DNA from: Baffinella frigidus
Taxonomy: Eukaryota; Cryptophyceae; Cryptomonadales; Baffinellaceae
NCBI GenBank assembly: GCA_026770585.1
Contig: MU646314.1
Location: forward strand, 581,888-595,131
Reading direction: 5' to 3'
DNA: 13,244 bases
In this document: one piece after another, positions 11,701-13,228 of the stretch
Layout: each line of letters begins with the position of its first letter
Position numbering within the stretch: position 1 is the stretch's first letter
The notes under the pieces: model-generated
Told to the model about the DNA's origin: nothing
Databases searched by the model: none
The model's input: only the letters and a program-made list of their open reading frames with translations
Position numbers and translations under genes: made by a program

Positions 11701-13223
11701 TTGCGACTATCCTCCGCTTGCTCTTCCGCAAGATTCGTCAACTCCTGGTACAAATCACGGGTCGGCAAACCGAAGGAGACATCTCCGTTGATTCTTGGTG
11801 GAACGCTTAACACTAAACCCCAACCCCTAAACCCCAAACCCCAAACCCCAAACTGATGGGAGACATCTGACGTGAGGCGGATGGACGCAGGAAGACGGGT
11901 GGGAGGAGGTCTCCCATCACTTTCGGGTTTAGGGTTTGGGGTTTAGGGGTTGGGGTTTAGTGTAACACTCCAAGGGTGATCACGCGAAGTAGCTCCTCGA
12001 GGAGCCTTCACTGAACCTGCGATTCGGGCTGCCTGCCTTGCCATCTTTAAATCTTGGCCACGGGGACACCCATCGGTAGCCTCCTTCGGCAAAGCGAAGG
12101 AGACATCTGACGTGAGGCTTGATAGTTGCAGGAGGACGGGCGGGAGGAGGCCGAGGAGCCTTCACTGAACCTGCGATTCGTAAACTCCTGGTACAAATCG
12201 CTGGTTGGCGAACCGAAGGAGACATCTGACGTGAACCAAAGGAGACATCTCACGCCTGACGTGAGGCGTGATGGTTGCAGGAAGACGGACGGGAGGAGGC
12301 CGAGGACCTGATAGAGCTGATGGTACCCCTCTACTCTTCTTGATCGCCCTTCTTTCTCACCTACCAACTCTTCTTTGTCTACTTCGCGTGATCACCTTTG
12401 GAGCGTTTTACTCTGCTACTCTTCTTTGTACTGACCTGTCCATATGCGACGGTTTGTCCTTTGCACGTCCACGCTTCACCAAAAATCATCCTTTCCACGT
12501 CCGTGCGGTATCAAACTAACAATACGACTTTTAACTGAAATTCCAGTTTACGACCTGGCGTGGTGACTGCACGTACAGGCGTTAGTACCTGAAAAATCGC
12601 TGATTAGTCAACCGTCGCGGACTCTCTCCGGACGGCTCCCTGCGAATCGCCTTTGTGTGCAACTGTTGACTAAAGTCGGTTGGTTTTGTATAGGGGTGGC
12701 ATATTACCACACGAGGCTACGACTGGCCTTTTTATAAAACCTTCTTTCAGAGGGTCGCAAGGGAGTTGGTCACGTAACTCTACGAAATTATGAAGAGTTA
12801 CGTGGCCAACTGGATCACAACTCAGTACAAATCCTGGACGCGACCTTAAAATCAACATTCAAGAAAAAGCCAATGTCAACCTTGTGTGGTGACCGGGCAG
12901 CCTTAATCCCAGATCTGTTTTTGATCAGTCAACCGTCATTGGCGTCTCCTACGGGGGAGAGCTAGTTGGCAACCGATCGGATACAATACCCTGTCTTGCG
13001 GTTGCCCTTGCCGTTCAAGTCAATTATGTCTGGGCATTTCCGGCAACTGTTGCCGATTTCAGGGGAAAGAATAGAAGGACGTAGGGCTTAAAATGACATG
13101 TAGCTCTCCCGCGTAGTCGGCGGGTGTCGGACATCGAGTGACCTTGACACCGTTTTGCAGGTTGAAATGGGGGTGAAGCCAAACCCGGTGACGCTCTCCT
13201 CTCTCACCGCCATCTTCCGACTG
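22..13223 (+). CDS. Pentatricopeptide repeat (PPR) protein gene, partial, 14 exons recognised
   Basis: PPR proteins are helical-repeat RNA-binding proteins, usually acting on mitochondrial or plastid transcripts (family knowledge). Here 14 short plus-strand exons, each with AG before and GT after, join in consistent phase into one reading frame of about 330 residues. The repeated signature is 'G-V-x-P-(D/N)-V-V-T-(F/Y)-N-x-L' followed by an 'A-L-x-V-L-x-x-M' helix. I count about nine motif starts, 38-45 residues apart, longer than the usual 35, with the extra residues in the loop between helix A and helix B. There is no start codon, targeting peptide or stop codon in the window, so both gene ends are missing. 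One half-motif is not found between 7645 and 8803. Introns run from 86 to about 1580 nt. Organelle target and RNA target cannot be told from the sequence. The family call is firm; intactness is not. Confidence 0.85.
159..175. other. Short perfect hairpin
   Basis: A 7-bp perfect stem 'cgggctc'/'gagcccg' with loop 'tga' sits just before the large foldback. Its function is unknown. Confidence 0.5.
183..490. mobile_element. Large foldback made of two inverted copies of one repeat
   Basis: The left arm 183-292 and right arm 381-490 are near reverse complements over about 100 nt; both contain 'cctaccgtagggtc' and 'cttatcgcttaagggtta'. The spacer holds a hairpin (278-304) with a 10-bp stem and the first exon-1 edge copy. 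A single diverged copy of one arm is at 10068-10175. No coding capacity is seen, so this is a non-autonomous, MITE-like element or two head-to-head copies of one. Confidence 0.75.
340..365 (+). repeat. Copy of exon-1 3' edge (first)
   Basis: 'tgcgtcaccttcacgg' and 'catcacgtaac' repeat the end of exon 1 (63-93), including the GT donor, with one or two substitutions. It lies beyond the left arm of the foldback, so the pair 63-93 and 340-370 brackets inserted material. Confidence 0.75.
563..586 (+). repeat. Copy of exon-1 3' edge (second)
   Basis: 'cacggccctcatcacgtgac' matches the exon-1 end and donor, with one change in the intron side. It is followed by 'cctagcaccacc', as the true intron is at 111-122. 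It is a further decayed copy of the exon-intron border. Confidence 0.7.
773..907. mobile_element. Weak inverted-repeat element
   Basis: 'cacggtgggaccaaatcgtc' near 777 is roughly reverse-complementary to 'atcgatttggcccccgcgtg' near 882. A smaller imperfect palindrome lies between them around 849-868. This is an old or degenerate foldback; the boundaries are approximate. Confidence 0.35.
992..1051. repeat. Tandem 30-nt repeat, dispersed family
   Basis: Two tandem units contain 'ctgctgatatgc' followed by 'atcgggggtgac'. The same unit occurs on the opposite strand near 2440-2500, 2643-2692 and 4447-4500. The copies give recurring false peptides in several frames, such as 'YYSADM'. It is probably part of a dispersed element. 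Confidence 0.7.
1059..1070 (+). repeat. Copy of exon-2 acceptor/5' edge (first)
   Basis: 'gcag' followed by 'gtgctgctcgg' repeats the acceptor and first 10 or so bases of exon 2 (1379). It is short, but fits the series continued at 1268. Confidence 0.5.
1268..1292 (+). repeat. Copy of exon-2 acceptor/5' edge (second)
   Basis: After cag, 'gtggtgctcgaaggcgaa' parallels exon 2 'gtgctgctcgaaggcgac', and similarity continues to the GGCGG. It diverges after about 25 nt. This is an upstream echo of the exon start. Confidence 0.7.
1379..1439 (+). CDS. PPR exon 2 (loop and helix B)
   Basis: The acceptor is ctatccag; the donor is gtgccg at 1440. The first base completes the Thr codon split from exon 1, then 20 codons run '[20 protein letters not shown]' and end in phase 0. 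It continues exon 1 as helix A, a long loop and the first half of helix B, and leads straight into 'VLDMM' of exon 3. Phase and motif logic both support it. Its 5' edge is copied upstream and its 3' edge is copied three times downstream. Confidence 0.78.
1467..1604. mobile_element. MITE-like element, terminal repeat CCACACGGTGG type, copy 1
   Basis: Ends 'ccactcggtggactac' and 'cgaagcccaccgtgtgg' are imperfect terminal inverted repeats of about 25 nt. A second copy at 5228-5362 shares the interior 'aatttggtcacgtaac' region and nearly the same length (138 versus 135 nt). There is no coding capacity. No clear target duplication is seen. Confidence 0.75.
1646..1669 (+). repeat. Copy of exon-2 3' edge (first)
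   Basis: 'accatggagcgcggccttga' matches 'gccatggagcgtggtctcga' at the end of exon 2. The downstream 'ccttcctctctctgaggctc' also matches the real intron start. The donor GT is changed to TT here, so it could not splice in the same way. Confidence 0.8.
1705..1843. mobile_element. MITE-like element, terminal repeat CCACTTAGCAGC type, copy 1
   Basis: Ends 'ccacttggcagcc' and 'ggctgctaagtgg'-like ('cgctgctaagtgg') are inverted. The element is flanked by a perfect 7-bp direct repeat 'tcctccc' (1698-1704 and 1844-1850), a plausible target-site duplication. A full inverted copy is at 3159-3296 and a partial one at 5896-5972. Confidence 0.82.
1884..1907 (+). repeat. Copy of exon-2 3' edge (second)
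   Basis: 'gccatggggcgcggcctcga' followed by GGT matches the end of exon 2 and its donor. The copy is cut immediately after the GT by the element starting at 1910. Confidence 0.8.
1910..2062. mobile_element. MITE-like element, terminal repeat CCACGCGACG type, copy 1
   Basis: Terminal inverted repeats are 'ccacgcgacgaccacctg' and 'caggccatcgtcgcgtgg'. The interior contains 'atttttgttcggaatccgcg' and 'gagttgactttgaaaac'. A complete second copy lies at 8475-8633 and an inverted partial one directly downstream at 2091-2183. Confidence 0.82.
2091..2183. mobile_element. MITE-like element, CCACGCGACG type, inverted partial copy
   Basis: It starts 'ccacgcgacgatggcctg' and runs as the reverse complement of the right part of the 1910-2062 element, through 'gcgcggattccgaacaaaaa'. 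It lacks the other terminus. With its neighbour it forms a foldback with arms of about 90 nt and a 28-nt spacer that is itself a piece of the exon-edge repeat. Confidence 0.78.
2191..2214 (+). repeat. Copy of exon-2 3' edge (third)
   Basis: 'gccgccatggagcgcagcct' then 'ccaggtgccttcc' matches the exon-2 end and intron start, with the GT retained. It is followed by three tandem runs ending 'cataact' (about 2221-2291), continuing the array. Confidence 0.8.
2767..2789 (+). repeat. Copy of exon-3 acceptor/5' edge
   Basis: After 'actcag', the sequence 'gtgctgcagatgatggaggc' matches exon 3 'gtgctggatatgatggaggc' at 2923 (an offset at one codon). Similarity stops where the telomeric repeat block begins. 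The 23-nt copy and exon 3 therefore bracket the telomeric insertion. Confidence 0.8.
2799..2918. repeat. Interstitial telomeric repeat (CCCTAAA)
   Basis: About 15 near-perfect CCCTAAA units on the plus strand lie internally. CCCTAAA/TTTAGGG is the Arabidopsis-type telomere sequence, also known from several algae and alveolates. It ends four bases before the exon-3 boundary. Confidence 0.93.
2923..3000 (+). CDS. PPR exon 3
   Basis: The acceptor is aacgcag and the donor is gtcctc. The 26 codons in phase 0 read '[13 protein letters not shown]' then '[13 protein letters not shown]'. This is a textbook junction: the last turn of helix B, the G-x-x-P-D turn, and the next motif's helix A. The next exon continues it in phase. 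Its 5' edge is duplicated at 2767 and its 3' edge at 3109. Confidence 0.88.
3109..3138 (+). repeat. Copy of exon-3 3' edge
   Basis: 'tacaacgccatgctgaacac' then 'catcgctaag' and GT repeat the last 30 nt of exon 3 with one change. It keeps an intact-looking donor (gtgcct), so it is a potential cryptic splice site. Confidence 0.85.
3159..3296. mobile_element. MITE-like element, CCACTTAGCAGC type, inverted full copy
   Basis: Ends are 'ccacttagcagcggcc' and 'ggtggctgctaactgg'. The interior is the reverse complement of the 1705-1843 element, sharing the 'ggataagattct' and 'gatggactgtttccgtga' regions. It has the same length class (138 nt). Confidence 0.8.
3503..3812. repeat. Telomere-variant array, mostly CCCCAAA
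   Basis: About 40 units are mostly CCCCAAA, with CCCCACA and a short CCCTAAA island near 3601-3625. The homogeneous variant suggests local expansion of a degenerate telomeric unit. The C-strand is again on the plus strand, ending 13 nt before the exon-4 boundary. Confidence 0.92.
3826..3882 (+). CDS. PPR exon 4 (loop and helix B)
   Basis: The acceptor is cttggcag, the donor gtcttg. The 19 codons in phase 0 read '[19 protein letters not shown]'. It joins exon 3 ('...TIAK') to exon 5 ('MERQGLVPN'), giving a complete motif of 41 residues with a long loop. The 'ggcaggcag' offers a second AG four bases later, but only the first keeps the frame. The 3' edge is copied at 4127-4153. Confidence 0.8.
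3993..4111. mobile_element. Foldback element, AGCTCTGCCTGAG type, copy 1
   Basis: The left end 'tagctctgcctgagtgtt' and right end 'aaaactcgggcagagcca' are inverted. The inner part 'ctggctcgtcct' pairs with 'aggacgag'. It shares the interior 'tattcgcccttttgtactgg' with the copy at 4284-4393, and both are followed by 'ggtgcgt'. Confidence 0.82.
4127..4153 (+). repeat. Copy of exon-4 3' edge
   Basis: 'acggccttctcgctcgtggc' then 'cagccaag' and GT repeats the end of exon 4 with a 4-nt insertion before the final AAG. The insertion would shift the frame, so 3826-3882 is the better exon. Confidence 0.82.
4284..4393. mobile_element. Foldback element, AGCTCTGCCTGAG type, copy 2
   Basis: The terminal inverted repeat is 'tagctccgcctgag' and 'ctgaggcagaggta', with 'ctggctcgtcct'/'aggacgagccag' inside. 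It is a close sequence copy of 3993-4111 with a shorter centre. Confidence 0.82.
4769..4922. mobile_element. Long-armed foldback element
   Basis: Arms of about 64 nt (4769-4833 and 4858-4922) are near-perfect reverse complements, including 'ttaattggttttagaaa' and 'cccacaaaatcgtcaactta'. The loop is about 24 nt. A transcript of this intron would fold into a long hairpin. The arms share the gtcaact core found in other families here. Confidence 0.85.
5173..5197 (+). repeat. Fragment copy of exon-5 5' edge
   Basis: 'atggagaggtgggggttggt' then 'gccgc' matches exon 5 'atggagaggcaggggctggt' then 'gccga' in 21 of 25 positions. Similarity then fades. It has no AG directly in front of it. Confidence 0.7.
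5228..5362. mobile_element. MITE-like element, CCACACGGTGG type, copy 2
   Basis: Ends are 'ccacacggtggactacgaac' and 'cgaagcccaccgtgtgg'. It is collinear with 1467-1604 throughout. It is inserted between the exon-5 edge fragment and exon 5. Confidence 0.8.
5460..5525 (+). CDS. PPR exon 5
   Basis: The acceptor is tggtggcag and the donor is gtccgc. The 22 codons in phase 0 read 'MERQGLVPN' then '[13 protein letters not shown]'. It completes the motif begun in exons 3-4 and opens the next. The pyrimidine tract before the acceptor is weak and contains the tandem 'ttgaatccgttt' (three near copies, 5415-5451), so the exact start is slightly uncertain. Confidence 0.82.
5830..6072. repeat. Direct repeat flanking a truncated element
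   Basis: 'gacgaattgagcaaagccac' to 'cccgaatgcgcgagtgcagc' (5830-5884) recurs at 6018-6072 with few changes. 'gcgaatgcagcgtctgt' at 5976 and 'gcgaatgccgcgtctgt' at 6059 add a shorter echo. The copies bracket the element remnant at 5896-5972. Confidence 0.72.
5896..5972. mobile_element. MITE-like element, CCACTTAGCAGC type, 5'-truncated copy
   Basis: 'catttgcattggattctaac' to 'gctgctaagtgg' matches the right half of 1705-1843. The left terminus is absent. Confidence 0.78.
6211..6298. mobile_element. Foldback element, CCTACAGTAGG type, copy 1
   Basis: The left end 'agaaagcgcctcttcc' and right end 'ggggggcaatttctc' are loosely inverted, around 'ctaggaccctacagtaggcc'. Diverged copies are at about 6333-6400 and, inverted, at 9890-9978. 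A long G run (6280-6288) marks one side. Confidence 0.65.
6315..6332 (+). repeat. Copy of exon-6 acceptor/5' edge
   Basis: 'ctcgcag' then 'gtttcgggagaaggggac' repeats 'ttcgcag' plus the exon-6 start with one change. It is followed at once by a second copy of the CCTACAGTAGG element, so the whole block (element plus exon edge) is tandemly duplicated. Confidence 0.85.
6421..6480 (+). CDS. PPR exon 6 (loop and helix B)
   Basis: The acceptor is cttttcgcag and the donor is gtcaga. The 20 codons in phase 0 read '[20 protein letters not shown]'. It lies between exon 5 '...LIHALAR' and exon 7 'RKSGVQPD', giving a motif of 41 residues whose 'LGLSLLDRM' is a standard helix B. Its 5' edge is copied at 6315 and its 3' edge at 6791. 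Confidence 0.82.
6504..6678. repeat. GA/GACA microsatellite
   Basis: A purine tract of (GA)n grades into 'agagagac' and 'agagccag' units. It is low complexity and does not encode protein. Confidence 0.92.
6791..6839 (+). repeat. Copy of exon-6 3' edge
   Basis: 'cagaacatgagactgggcct' then 'ctcgctcctcgatcgaatgg' matches the last 49 nt of exon 6, with two changes near the fourth codon, and continues into the intron ('tcagacaccccaaccagagg'). The donor GT is intact, so it is a candidate cryptic exon end. Confidence 0.87.
6857..7040. repeat. GA microsatellite, second copy
   Basis: A long (GA)n tract with a TGTG break near 6956 and GGGA units near 7003-7018. It belongs to the duplicated unit. Confidence 0.92.
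7154..7540 (+). repeat. Array of four decayed exon-7 acceptor/5' edges
   Basis: Units at about 7154-7220, 7296-7345, 7375-7415 and 7438-7490 each contain a G-rich run, 'gtgcag' or 'gcgcag' and a version of 'aggaagagcggggtacaacc' with 'gacgtgatgac'. Several are preceded by 'tgctgacgtttgct'-like sequence, as is the intact exon. Substitutions and small insertions grow away from the exon. Confidence 0.83.
7184..7213. other. 30-nt palindrome inside an exon-7 edge copy
   Basis: 'gagcggcatacaacc' followed by 'ggttgtacgccgctc' is self-complementary except for one base pair. It seems to arise from inverted repetition of the exon-edge piece. Confidence 0.75.
7543..7644 (+). CDS. PPR exon 7
   Basis: The acceptor is ggtgtgcag and the donor is gtttca. 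The 34 codons in phase 0 read 'RKSGVQPD', '[15 protein letters not shown]' and '[11 protein letters not shown]'. It ends one motif, carries a full helix A and loop, and starts helix B. 'SQALQ' should be followed by 'VLxxM' in the next exon, as 'LALQ' is at exons 10-11. Four decayed copies of its start lie upstream and one copy of its end lies at 7744-7766. Confidence 0.88.
7684..7715. other. Short inverted repeat with gtcaac core
   Basis: 'aaagttgac' at 7684 and 'gtcaacttt' at 7707 are perfect inverted 9-mers around 'tcccccataaaacg'. This matches the core shared by several foldback families in the window. Confidence 0.65.
7744..7766 (+). repeat. Copy of exon-7 3' edge
   Basis: 'aaggtgtcttccaagccttg' then 'caggt' repeats 'agggcgtctcccaagccttg' then 'caggt' at the end of exon 7, donor included. 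The telomeric block starts right after it. Confidence 0.83.
7776..7915. repeat. Degenerate telomeric repeat block
   Basis: CCCTAAA, CACTAAA and CCCTGAA units on the plus strand with many variants, ending 8 nt before the 'ccaag' acceptor at 7923. Confidence 0.88.
7924..7986 (+). pseudogene. Degraded PPR exon candidate
   Basis: It follows a telomeric block and aag, exactly like exon 9, and begins 'gtgctggcagaa' ('VLAE'), the expected continuation of exon 7. The frame then gives '[12 protein letters not shown]', which is not PPR-like. A one-base shift gives '[19 protein letters not shown]', which loosely follows the 'G-x-x-P-x-R-I-T-F' pattern. No GT donor occurs before the foldback element that begins at 7987, and an in-frame stop falls within that element. 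It is either a broken exon or another edge copy. Confidence 0.45.
7987..8131. mobile_element. Foldback element, CGAGGCCATGCAA type
   Basis: The left arm 'cgaggccatgcaatttaaac' to 'tgctatctt' and right arm 'aagatagcat' to 'gttgcatggcctcg' pair over about 40 nt. A second 'taagatagcaaaa' sits inside. It interrupts the degraded exon candidate. Confidence 0.82.
8195..8321. mobile_element. Foldback element, CCACGCCAGAGT type
   Basis: Ends 'ccacgccagagtgttc' and 'caagactctggcgtgg' are inverted; the next 10 nt are weakly paired. A similar terminus 'ctctggcgtgg' ends a segment near 11260, and 'cctggcgtgg' occurs at 12554. Confidence 0.75.
8475..8633. mobile_element. MITE-like element, CCACGCGACG type, copy 2
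   Basis: Ends are 'ccacgcgacgataacctgtg' and 'cacaggccatcgtcgcgtgg'. It is collinear with 1910-2062 through 'atttttgttcggaacccgcg' and 'gtgagttgactttgaaaac'. It abuts the exon-8 edge copy. Confidence 0.87.
8634..8662 (+). repeat. Copy of exon-8 5' part
   Basis: 'aacctggttcgaaggcgggt' then 'ccgaagagg' repeats 8806-8834 in exon 8 with two changes. The GA microsatellite separates the two copies. Confidence 0.85.
8666..8800. repeat. GA microsatellite, third tract
   Basis: (GA)n with GGGA and GACA interruptions, running up to 'ttcag' before exon 8. Confidence 0.92.
8804..8854 (+). CDS. PPR exon 8 (loop and helix B)
   Basis: The acceptor is agattcag and the donor is gttggg. The 17 codons in phase 0 read '[17 protein letters not shown]'. 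'[11 protein letters not shown]' joins 'VLEEM' of exon 9 to give a normal helix B. The sequence before the acceptor is a purine GA tract rather than a pyrimidine tract, so the true 5' border may differ; 8634 is an alternative copy. The 3' border is well supported by the next exon. Confidence 0.7.
8855..8940 (+). other. Intron 8: shortest intron, telomere-like 3' half
   Basis: At 86 nt it is far shorter than the others. Its last 40 nt (about 8902-8936) are CCCTAAA-like units running to the 'cgaaag' acceptor, so these units must contain or replace the branch site and pyrimidine tract. Confidence 0.7.
8941..9024 (+). CDS. PPR exon 9
   Basis: The acceptor is ccgaaag and the donor is gtgtac. The 28 codons in phase 0 read '[13 protein letters not shown]' then '[15 protein letters not shown]'. 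This is the clearest PPR match in the window. It is followed downstream by several imperfect copies of the adjoining intron start. Confidence 0.9.
9131..9313. mobile_element. Foldback element, GCAAAAAGC type
   Basis: Terminal repeats 'gcaaaaagcttacgttaacg' and 'cgttaacgtaggctttttgc' are inverted. Near the left end is a 34-nt palindrome (9142-9175) with one mismatch, centred on 'ccttaagg'. 'aagcct' occurs on both flanks. Confidence 0.82.
9547..9696. mobile_element. Near-perfect foldback, CCTACCGTAGG type
   Basis: Arms of about 65 nt (9547-9611 and 9632-9696) differ at only a few positions; both hold 'taacggcctgaaaa', 'gcctacggcattgcc' and 'aggacctcctaccgtaggcc' on their own strands. The loop is about 20 nt. 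It is one of the youngest-looking elements here. Confidence 0.88.
9821..9850 (+). CDS. PPR microexon 10
   Basis: '[10 protein letters not shown]', ten codons in phase 0, ending at a good gtacag donor. It supplies the missing helix-B start between exon 9 ('...ACAQAA') and exon 11 ('VLAQM'). The 3' border is certain from its duplicate at 9987-10008. The 5' border at aaaaag is chosen because it is in phase; the same frame is open back to 9707, so a longer exon with another phase is possible. Confidence 0.65.
9890..9978. mobile_element. Foldback element, CCTACAGTAGG type, inverted copy
   Basis: It is the reverse complement of 6211-6298 over most of its length: 'gagaaagcgcc' end, C/G run, 'agggccctgggcatagccct', 'actgtaggttcctaggg', 'gaggcggtttctt'. 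Confidence 0.75.
9987..10008 (+). repeat. Copy of exon-10 3' edge
   Basis: 'cgccttcgaactcgctctgc' then 'aggta' repeats the end of exon 10 and its donor almost exactly. The inserted element lies between the two copies. Confidence 0.88.
10068..10175. mobile_element. Single-arm copy of the 183-490 repeat
   Basis: 'ttatccgtaggaacccccc' to 'aagtccgctgtgtgg' follows the left arm 183-292 with scattered changes. Confidence 0.82.
10336..10427 (+). CDS. PPR exon 11
   Basis: The acceptor is gtttccag, with a good pyrimidine context, and the donor is gtgcgt. It reads '[13 protein letters not shown]' then '[17 protein letters not shown]' plus two bases of a Gly codon (phase 2). The Gly codon is completed by the first base of exon 12. 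Motif, borders and phase all agree. Confidence 0.9.
10428..10890 (+). other. Intron 11: array of exon-12 acceptor copies
   Basis: Three clear decayed copies of the exon-12 start follow 'cag' at 10639, 10721 and 10809; a possible fourth follows 10548. The later ones, like the real acceptor at 10890, come after short telomere-like runs (10701-10717, 10786-10806, 10870-10886). Units also carry 'cccggggcgtctcggcggc' and 'attcagattc'. Confidence 0.8.
10640..10842 (+). repeat. Three decayed exon-12 5' edges
   Basis: Copies begin at 10640 ('gcacatctcgcaccccgggg'), 10722 ('ggacatatcggaccccgggg') and 10810 ('gacacatcggaccgcggggc'). They compare with the real 10891 ('ggacatatcggaccccgggg'). Each diverges after 30-40 nt. 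Confidence 0.85.
10891..11029 (+). CDS. PPR exon 12 (largest)
   Basis: The acceptor is taaagcag and the donor is gttgct. The first base completes Gly from exon 11, then 46 codons: '[14 protein letters not shown]', '[13 protein letters not shown]', '[19 protein letters not shown]'. It holds loop, helix B, turn and the next helix A in one exon, where elsewhere these are split in two. The phase-2 match with exon 11 across a nest of decoy acceptors favours this start. Its 3' edge is copied twice downstream. Confidence 0.87.
11062..11204. mobile_element. Foldback element with 21-nt flanking direct repeats
   Basis: The left 'cctcaggaatacgattttgg' pairs with the right 'ccaaaatcggcatcctgagg'; 'gtatcttaa' pairs with 'ttaagatac' inside. 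Flanks 11041-11061 and 11205-11225 ('aatctnatcccgccannta' type) match in 18 of 21 positions. Confidence 0.8.
11269..11320 (+). repeat. Copy of exon-12 3' part (first)
   Basis: 'caacatcttcaccttcaacg' to 'aacgctgttgaaaaggccgg' repeats exon 12 from about 10967, with a 3-nt insertion and a few changes. It is cut short by G-strand telomeric sequence (11326-11349). Confidence 0.85.
11348..11390 (+). repeat. Copy of exon-12 3' edge (second)
   Basis: 'gttgaaaaggctggcgagag' then 'cggggaggtcgctccctcaa' matches the exon-12 end, donor and first intron bases. It retains GT. Confidence 0.85.
11540..11677. mobile_element. Foldback element, CCACCAACCCTCACA type
   Basis: Termini 'ccaccaaccctcacagtctg' and 'gttgtgagggttggtgg' are inverted, followed inward by 'ggcaaatcg'/'cgatttgcc'. 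A central palindrome holds 'aggccgtcgga'/'tccgacggcct'. Flanking copies of 'gcagaatcgtgcgagcttg' (11521) and 'gcagaagaatcgtgcgactt' (11683) form a direct repeat with a 3-nt indel. Confidence 0.87.
11807..11965. repeat. Foldback with telomeric arms around an exon-13 edge copy
   Basis: The left arm (11807-11863) runs 'ttaacactaaaccccaaccc' through CCCCAAA units to 'gatgggaga'. The right arm (11910-11965) is its reverse complement: 'tctcccatc' through TTTGGGG and TTTAGGG units to 'ggggtttagtgtaa'. The spacer holds 'gcaggaagacgggtgggagg', the first bases of exon 13 with its acceptor. Confidence 0.85.
12132..12157 (+). repeat. Copy of exon-13 acceptor/5' edge
   Basis: After 'tagttgcag', 'gaggacgggcgggaggaggc' then 'cgagga' matches exon 13 with two changes. 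It is followed by 'gccttcactgaacctgcgat', which also occurs at 12003-12022. Confidence 0.83.
12281..12322 (+). CDS. PPR exon 13 (helix B)
   Basis: The acceptor is gatggttgcag and the donor is gtaccc. The 14 codons in phase 0 read '[14 protein letters not shown]'. It sits between exon 12 ('...EKAAEGGE') and exon 14 ('VEMGVKPN') and makes a normal amphipathic helix B. Two shorter copies of its start lie upstream (11891, 12132); only this one continues to a donor in frame. Confidence 0.8.
12323..13160 (+). other. Intron 13: one foldback, little else
   Basis: It contains the right arm of the 11961-12410 repeat, three 'actcttctttgt' runs (12369-12434) and a foldback (12706-12890). A partial direct repeat is seen: 'gtggtgac' to 'tcagtcaaccgtc' types near 12563-12617 and 12887-12939. 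I see nothing recognisable in 12940-13140. Confidence 0.6.
12706..12890. mobile_element. Foldback element, ACCACACRAGGYT type
   Basis: Weak outer ends 'accacacgaggctac' and 'gtcaaccttgtgtggt' are inverted. The strong core is 'gttggtcacgtaactct' (12765) with 'agagttacgtggccaac' (12794). Arms between are diverged, suggesting an older element. Confidence 0.7.
13161..13223 (+). CDS. PPR exon 14 (last visible)
   Basis: The acceptor is cgttttgcag and the donor is gtacac. The 21 codons in phase 0 read 'VEMGVKPN' then '[13 protein letters not shown]'. It ends helix B of the previous motif and opens another helix A, so the gene continues past the window. The intron start runs into a poly-C tract. Confidence 0.83.
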
Positions 13224-13228
13224 GTACA

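Larger units (their letters stand above)
11030..12280 (+). other. Intron 12: elements, inverted telomeric arms, exon-13 edge copies
   Basis: It contains two exon-12 edge copies, two foldbacks each flanked by about 20-nt direct repeats (11062-11204, 11540-11677), and a telomeric foldback (11807-11965). A repeated segment with 'ctggtacaaatc' and 'gaaggagacatctgacgtga' occurs near 11735, 12090 and 12187. Two copies of the exon-13 start are present. No other gene is seen. Confidence 0.7.
11961..12410. mobile_element. Possible larger inverted-repeat element enclosing exon 13
   Basis: 'gtaacactccaagggtgatc' onward (11961-11991) is the reverse complement of 12379-12410 ('ctacttcgcgtgatcacc' onward), about 28 of 31 positions. 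The enclosed 390 nt contain exon 13 and an edge copy of it. It could be a non-autonomous transposon that carries the exon, or a foldback formed later around it. Confidence 0.55.

Noticed and set aside
11327-11731. 134-codon minus-strand frame
   Set aside because: It spans a foldback and an exon-edge copy, and I recognise no domain.
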